Assembly: GCA_031373785.1 (NCBI GenBank)
Contig: JANMNE010000002.1
Coordinates: 1 to 14,409 of the forward strand
Direction of reading: 5' to 3'
DNA from: JAENVT01 sp031373785
Lineage (GTDB): Bacteria; Actinomycetota; Acidimicrobiia; Acidimicrobiales; Ilumatobacteraceae
DNA length: 14,409 nucleotides
A program made the position numbers and the translations under genes. Numbering within the stretch: position 1 is the stretch's first letter; every line of letters starts with the position of its first letter. The notes below the pieces were generated by a model that saw nothing but the letters and a program-made list of their open reading frames with translations, was not told where the DNA came from and searched no databases. Shown here one piece after another: positions 13,209 through 14,409 of this stretch.

Positions 13209-13946
13209 GTGCGTGTCACCGTGGTCGTCCCGACGTACAACGAAGCCGGAAACATCGAACGGCTGTGCAACGAGGTCCGGGTGGCCGCCCCGGAGGCCGA
13301 CCTCCTGATCGTCGATGATGCCAGTCCGGACGGCACCGCCGACATCGCCGAGTCGCTGGGCCGCACTCTGGGTCAGATCGAGGTCCTCCGCCGGTCGGGC
13401 AAGGCCGGGCTGGGTGCCGCATATCGCGCCGGGCTGCGCGCCGCCATCGATCGCGGTGCGGAGATCTGCGTGCAGATGGACGCCGATCTGTCGCATGACC
13501 CGGCTGTGCTCCCGGCACTGATCGCCAACGCCGAGCTCGGTGCCGACCTGGCGATCGGCAGCCGCTACGTGCCTGGCGGCCTCACCGAGAACTGGCCGCG
13601 GCGCCGACGCATGCTGTCTCGGTGGGGCAACCGCTACGCGGCGGGCGTGCTCGGGCTGGCCATCAACGACGCCACCGCGGGGTTCCGCGCCTACCGGACC
13701 GACGCCCTGGAGCGGATGGAGTTCGACACGGTCGCAGCCGAGGGGTATGGCTTCCAGGTCGAGATGACGTATCGACTGGTGCGAATCGGGGGCAAGGTCG
13801 TCGAGTTCCCGATCACCTTCCGCGACCGCACCGCAGGCGTGTCGAAGATGTCGGGTGGCATCGTGCGCGAGGCGCTGGTGATCGTGATCAAGCTCTGGGT
13901 CGCGGATTTCAACGGACGGCGAATGCGGCGGGCACAGGGCGGCTGA
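13209..13946 (+). CDS. polyprenol-phosphate-mannose synthase (GT2, DPM1-like)
   Basis: A 245 aa GT2 glycosyltransferase predicted to move mannose from GDP-mannose to polyprenyl phosphate. The product is the membrane mannose donor used for lipoglycans and protein mannosylation. Visible motifs are VVVPTYNEAGNI at the N-terminus, VDDASPDGT with Asp36-Asp37, GLGAAYRAGL, and QMDADLSHDP with the metal-binding D91-A-D93. GSRYVPGG, ATAGFRAY, EGYGFQVEM with Glu184, and FRDRTAGVSKMS also match. The RxxGxSKMS-type ending and the lack of C-terminal TM helices match the catalytic domain of mycobacterial Ppm1 (domain 2) and DPM1. No acyltransferase domain is fused, unlike the two-domain M. tuberculosis Ppm1. 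The GTG start follows a TAGGCT box by 8 nt. A NUDIX gene starts 5 nt downstream. Confidence 0.9.
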   Translation: MRVTVVVPTYNEAGNIERLCNEVRVAAPEADLLIVDDASPDGTADIAESLGRTLGQIEVLRRSGKAGLGAAYRAGLRAAIDRGAEICVQMDADLSHDPAVLPALIANAELGADLAIGSRYVPGGLTENWPRRRRMLSRWGNRYAAGVLGLAINDATAGFRAYRTDALERMEFDTVAAEGYGFQVEMTYRLVRIGGKVVEFPITFRDRTAGVSKMSGGIVREALVIVIKLWVADFNGRRMRRAQGG

Positions 13947-13951
13947 GCGGC

Positions 13952-14409
13952 ATGAGGAACTGGGTCGTCGGAGGTGCGTTGATCCCTCGGGTCGGTGGCG
14001 TCGAGCTCAACGGGCTGGTGCTGGTCGGCAACCGGCGTCGCGATCGTTCCGTCGAGTGGACGCCGCCAGGTGGCGTCATCGACCGCGGTGAGTCGATTCG
14101 CGACGGGTTGGCGCGCGAGGTCTTCGAGGAGACCGGCCTCACCGTCGCCGGTTGGGCCGGCCTCAGCTACTCGGTCGTGGTCGAGGCTCCGCAGAAGGGG
14201 TGGCGCCTGCGCGTCGAGGCCTGGGAGACAGCGGACGTGGTCGGCGATGTGGTGGTGGCGGACCCTGACGGAATCGTCGAGGAGGTGCGCCAGGTGGCCA
14301 ACGTGGAGGCGCTGACCTTGCTTGCCACCAGCCCGCAATGGGTGCACGTGCCGGTCGGTGACTGGTTGAACGGCGTGCGCCATCCGACCGGATCGTTCCA
14401 CTTCCGCGT
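13952..14409 (+). CDS. NUDIX hydrolase, 3' end beyond window edge
   Basis: 152 complete codons are visible and the frame runs open off the right edge, so the protein is incomplete here. The NUDIX box GVIDRGESIRDGLAREVFEE continuing into TGL (residues 41-63) fits the consensus G-x5-E-x7-R-E-U-x-E-E-x-G-U exactly, with the metal-binding glutamates of REVFEE intact. The N-terminus (VVGGALIPRVGGVELNGLVLVGNRR) is a normal opening strand pair for the fold. It would hydrolyse a nucleoside diphosphate linked to another group; the substrate is not readable. The ATG is 5 nt after the stop of the mannosyl-lipid synthase gene, so the two are probably cotranscribed. A house-cleaning role or turnover of a nucleotide-sugar is possible, but only by association. 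Confidence 0.88.
   Translation, partial: MRNWVVGGALIPRVGGVELNGLVLVGNRRRDRSVEWTPPGGVIDRGESIRDGLAREVFEETGLTVAGWAGLSYSVVVEAPQKGWRLRVEAWETADVVGDVVVADPDGIVEEVRQVANVEALTLLATSPQWVHVPVGDWLNGVRHPTGSFHFR

Noticed and set aside
1..14409. tRNA, rRNA, CRISPR arrays, riboswitches, toxin-antitoxin or phage-defence genes
   Set aside because: None seen by reading. The protein genes and their short gaps fill the window, leaving no unexplained stretch above about 90 bp.

Overview
The window is dense, high-G+C bacterial chromosome: 15 protein genes, no intergenic gap above about 90 bp, and many GTG starts. It points to the Actinomycetota. The clearest markers are an mtrA-mtrB-lipoprotein cluster, an actinobacterial-type 6-phosphofructokinase (Gly and Lys at the two phosphoryl-donor positions), a bacterial dolichol-phosphate-mannose-synthase homologue, and promoters that place the start codon at or just after the predicted transcription start. 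An Acidimicrobiia-like lineage is my guess; the sequence alone does not prove it. I saw no rRNA, tRNA, CRISPR array, insertion sequence or phage gene.

Layout. (1) 1-1570, minus strand: inorganic pyrophosphatase (ppa), then an FtsX-type ABC permease cut by the window edge. (2) 1633-2838, plus strand: an AlaC/YfdZ-type aminotransferase, diverging from ppa. (3) 2832-2898: a perfect 24-bp inverted repeat between convergent genes that contains both stop codons and is the likely bidirectional terminator. (4) 5574 down to 2892, minus strand: a three-gene operon of a small basic membrane protein, glycerol kinase (glpK) and an exported SGNH/GDSL hydrolase whose start overlaps the glpK stop. (5) 5614-6648, plus strand: pfkA. 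(6) 6691-9217, plus strand: an ABC-2 exporter with one NodI/DrrA-like ATPase and two permeases. (7) 13118 down to 9231, minus strand: a tightly coupled five-gene operon of a two-TM membrane protein, an inositol-monophosphatase-family enzyme, mtrA, mtrB and a short GerMN-domain lipoprotein. (8) 13209 to the right edge, plus strand: polyprenol-phosphate-mannose synthase, then a NUDIX hydrolase cut by the window edge.

How it fits together. Central metabolism (PPase, aminotransferase, PFK, glycerol kinase) alternates with envelope functions: FtsX-type permease, ABC exporter, MtrAB envelope control and mannosyl-lipid donor synthesis. In the last operon an IMPase-family enzyme, possibly serving inositol lipids, is coupled to MtrAB, and a Man-P-polyprenol synthase diverges from it. 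That suggests, but does not prove, a lipoglycan and cell-envelope neighbourhood.

I found no clearly new defence, mobile or RNA system. The points most worth a second look are the LpqB-like lipoprotein reduced to its GerMN part, the recurring TAGNNT-N8-GTG start module, the symmetric repeat containing two stop codons, the glpK-exported hydrolase pairing, and Asn at the Mg-binding position of PFK.
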